Below, one piece after another: positions 4,058 through 5,877 of a stretch of 5,877 nt of DNA. Position numbers and translations under genes: made by a program. The stretch lies in contig JAQTWR010000168.1 in NCBI GenBank assembly GCA_028689195.1, positions 1 through 5,877 on the forward strand, given 5' to 3'. The DNA is from Anaerolineales bacterium (lineage in GTDB: Bacteria; Chloroflexota; Anaerolineae; Anaerolineales; Villigracilaceae). Positions within the stretch are counted from its first letter, which is position 1. Each line of letters begins with the position of its first letter. Under the pieces are notes generated by a model. That model ran no database searches. It saw only the letters and a list, made by a program, of their open reading frames with translations, and was not told the origin of the DNA.

Positions 4058-5877
4058 TTACGGAACGTAGTATTTCACAATCAACTGCGGACGATACGCG
4101 ACCGCCGCGTTGCCGCTGAACAGATTGAAGTAGTTGGCAATCGCGTCGTTGTTATCGTCCAGTTTGAAGCGCAGGCGGATTTGCGTTAAGCCGCCGTTCG
4201 TCGCCAGTTTGTTGACGTAGGCTCTGCCGCTCGTCAGGTTGATGTTGTACCAGCCGCCGACAAGACCAGGCTTGAAAGGTCCATAAGATTTATTCGCGCC
4301 CAATTGAAAATCAACGGGCTGTAACGCGGCTGCGTTGAAAGTTCCCAATCTCATATCTGCCATGAAACCCTGCAAGGTCACAAGCGGATTGCCCACGCCG
4401 ACAATATTTTGCCGCCGCACCCTGAGCGTGACGCTGGTGATGACCGCGTTATCTGGCAGCGCGGAGCCTGTGCTGAACGATAAAATACCGCGGTACTGCC
4501 TTCTTGCCGCGTCATCGCCAACGCGGAAAGCGGGCGCGCCGGCATTGACCGCGCCGCCGATATTCGTATTTTCGCCCGTCTCCAATATCCAGCCATCCTG
4601 CGCGCCAAGAGAGCGGAACAGGGCGACTTTGTTAACGGTGTAGGTTTCGCCGCCAGCGTAAGGCAGTCCAGCCAATGGATTTCCGACAAGATCGGTGATG
4701 GCGGCGGTGTTGGGAACGTCAAGACGGAGCGAGCCGTTACTGCTACCCGTGCTGACCGTCACCGTGTAGACCAAATCTGTAACGTGCGTTACGGCTGTGA
4801 CCGCCGCACCTGCGAGCGTGAGTTGGAAATCCGCCGCGTCCACGCCGGCGACCGCTTCTGAGAACGCAACCGTAAAATCTACGCTGAGTTTGCTGGTGGG
4901 GTTCGCGCTGGCTCGCACAATGGACGCGACCGTCGGCGCGACTGAATCGGCTTCGTAGGCGCCCATATCGCAGTGCGTTCCAATCGGGCGATTGACGCCT
5001 AACTGATCTTGATTCGCGCAGGTGAAGTCGTTGCCTGCGTCAATGGCGGGACTGCCATATTGCGGAACCATCACCATAGCGCCGTTCACCGTGGTCAACG
5101 CGCCGAGATTTGCGCTCACGCCACTGACGTGATGCGTCGTTGTGCCAGTGAATGTACAATTCGCAGTATTCTGGATCAGGTTGTAATCCAGCGTGTGGAA
5201 CGCGCCTTCGCAGTCCGCGCCGCCCACGCCGCTGGTGTTGCCCGCCACAATGGTGTTCAGCATATCGGGCAGTTCAGCGCCAGAGGCATAGATTCCACCG
5301 CCGCCATAAGGAGCGGGCGGTCCCGGCATAACGTTGCGATGATTATCCGCGATGGTGACGTTGTTGAACGAAACCGCGTCCGCGACTTGTTGGAGAGAAA
5401 CATCCACGCCGCCGCCCTGACTGAGAGCCGTGTTGCCGCTTACGGTTACATTCGTCACACTGACGGTGATGGGCTTGAAACCCGCGCCGCCCTCGTAGAT
5501 TTTCATACCGCCGCCCGTGCCAGTGAATCCGCTGAGGGTGTTGTTGGCGATGTAGGTACGGGTGATGTTTGCAGATGCCGCGATGAAGAGACCGCCTCCG
5601 CTGCCGCCCCACGCGCTGTTATTCGTAATGGCAGACCTGAAGATGGTGATCGTGCCAGCCGCGCCCGCGCCAGAGTTGGGCAGGTACAACCCAGCGCCAT
5701 CTCCCAGAGATGTAATATTGTGATCCACTGTGGTATCTGACATGGAGAACGCAGCGCCAGAATCTACAGCGGCATAAATACCTGCGCCCGAATAGGATGC
5801 GGTGTTCGTGGTGACCTGAGCGGCATTCATCAGCGTGAGGCTGGCGCCGCTGGCGCTGTAAACACCGCCGCCATTGC
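4058..5877 (-). CDS. Large secreted beta-helix / choice-of-anchor-Q protein, C-terminal part (start outside window)
   Basis: The frame is open to the right edge with no stop. The ATG at 5830 is internal, because the preceding codons read NGGGVYSASG, another repeat unit. Residues are numbered from that Met. Glycine-rich rungs (GAGIY 16, GAGLY 45, GGGLF 78, GGGMK 107, GGGVD 139, GGGIY 177), spaced about 28-38 residues, with N-rich turns, indicate a right-handed parallel beta-helix. It closes with a choice-of-anchor-Q-like segment (LNTIVAGNTS 191-200, GSPAIDAGN 259-267, DMGAYE 288-293) containing cysteines 207, 225, 271 and 287. An Ig-like domain follows (about 296-400), then a beta-rich C-terminal module (about 404-590) resembling DNRLRE-type domains. 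The cysteines and composition imply export. The signal peptide would be off-window. No LPXTG, PEP-CTERM or C-terminal membrane segment is seen. Ligand or substrate is unknown. Confidence 0.88.
   Translation of the reverse strand, partial: NGGGVYSASGASLTLMNAAQVTTNTASYSGAGIYAAVDSGAAFSMSDTTVDHNITSLGDGAGLYLPNSGAGAAGTITIFRSAITNNSAWGGSGGGLFIAASANITRTYIANNTLSGFTGTGGGMKIYEGGAGFKPITVSVTNVTVSGNTALSQGGGVDVSLQQVADAVSFNNVTIADNHRNVMPGPPAPYGGGGIYASGAELPDMLNTIVAGNTSGVGGADCEGAFHTLDYNLIQNTANCTFTGTTTHHVSGVSANLGALTTVNGAMVMVPQYGSPAIDAGNDFTCANQDQLGVNRPIGTHCDMGAYEADSVAPTVASIVRASANPTSKLSVDFTVAFSEAVAGVDAADFQLTLAGAAVTAVTHVTDLVYTVTVSTGSSNGSLRLDVPNTAAITDLVGNPLAGLPYAGGETYTVNKVALFRSLGAQDGWILETGENTNIGGAVNAGAPAFRVGDDAARRQYRGILSFSTGSALPDNAVITSVTLRVRRQNIVGVGNPLVTLQGFMADMRLGTFNAAALQPVDFQLGANKSYGPFKPGLVGGWYNINLTSGRAYVNKLATNGGLTQIRLRFKLDDNNDAIANYFNLFSGNAAVAYRPQLIVKYYVP

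Noticed and set aside
5009..5740. A 243-codon plus-strand frame, antisense to the surface protein
   Set aside because: Its composition (A, R, H, V-rich) reflects the glycine/asparagine repeats read backwards. The minus-strand frame has clear domain logic.
4058..5877. CRISPR array or satellite-like DNA suggested by the repetitive glycine-rich right end
   Set aside because: The periodicity is at protein level, with irregular 28-38 residue spacing and divergent codons. There are no identical DNA repeats or spacers.

Overview
The window looks like chromosomal DNA of a free-living bacterium, most likely a Chloroflexi member of the Anaerolineae type. That placement is an inference. It rests on the GC-rich third codon positions, the surface-protein architecture at the right end (beta-helix plus choice-of-anchor-Q plus a C-terminal module I associate with Anaerolineae proteins), and gaps filled with small palindromic repeats.

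Layout. Bases 1-553 (minus) are the N-terminal half of phosphoserine aminotransferase SerC, cut by the window edge. Bases 554-816 are a divergent promoter region. They hold a convincing sigma70-type promoter for the rightward genes (TTGACA-17-TAGAAT), a weaker one for serC, and a 14-bp inverted repeat inside the predicted serC 5' leader. Rightward there follow a NimA-like FMN-binding protein (817-1473), a short SerA (1530-2429) and a DUF1015 protein (2502-3818), probably one operon. Bases 3819-4057 contain a nested palindromic element flanked by an 11-bp direct repeat, then a strong bidirectional terminator. From 4058 to the right edge, on the minus strand, lies the C-terminal part of a large secreted repeat protein.

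How the genes fit together. SerA oxidises 3-phosphoglycerate to 3-phosphohydroxypyruvate and SerC transaminates that to O-phosphoserine. No phosphoserine phosphatase is visible here. The DUF1015 protein beside these two genes carries a DGNHS/LATAK box resembling the signature region of the ParB-like superfamily, which includes the archaeal ADP-dependent serine kinase SerK. It is therefore the most interesting gene here, as a candidate enzyme or regulator acting on serine or O-phosphoserine. The NimA-like flavoprotein probably shares the transcript, with no obvious biochemical link.

Three of the intergenic spaces carry sizeable palindromes of unrelated sequence. Two of these are flanked by short direct repeats, as expected of tiny non-coding insertion elements. 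One sits in the serC leader, one abuts the DUF1015 start and one copies the region around the DUF1015 stop codon. No tRNA, rRNA, CRISPR array, transposase or recognisable riboswitch class was found.
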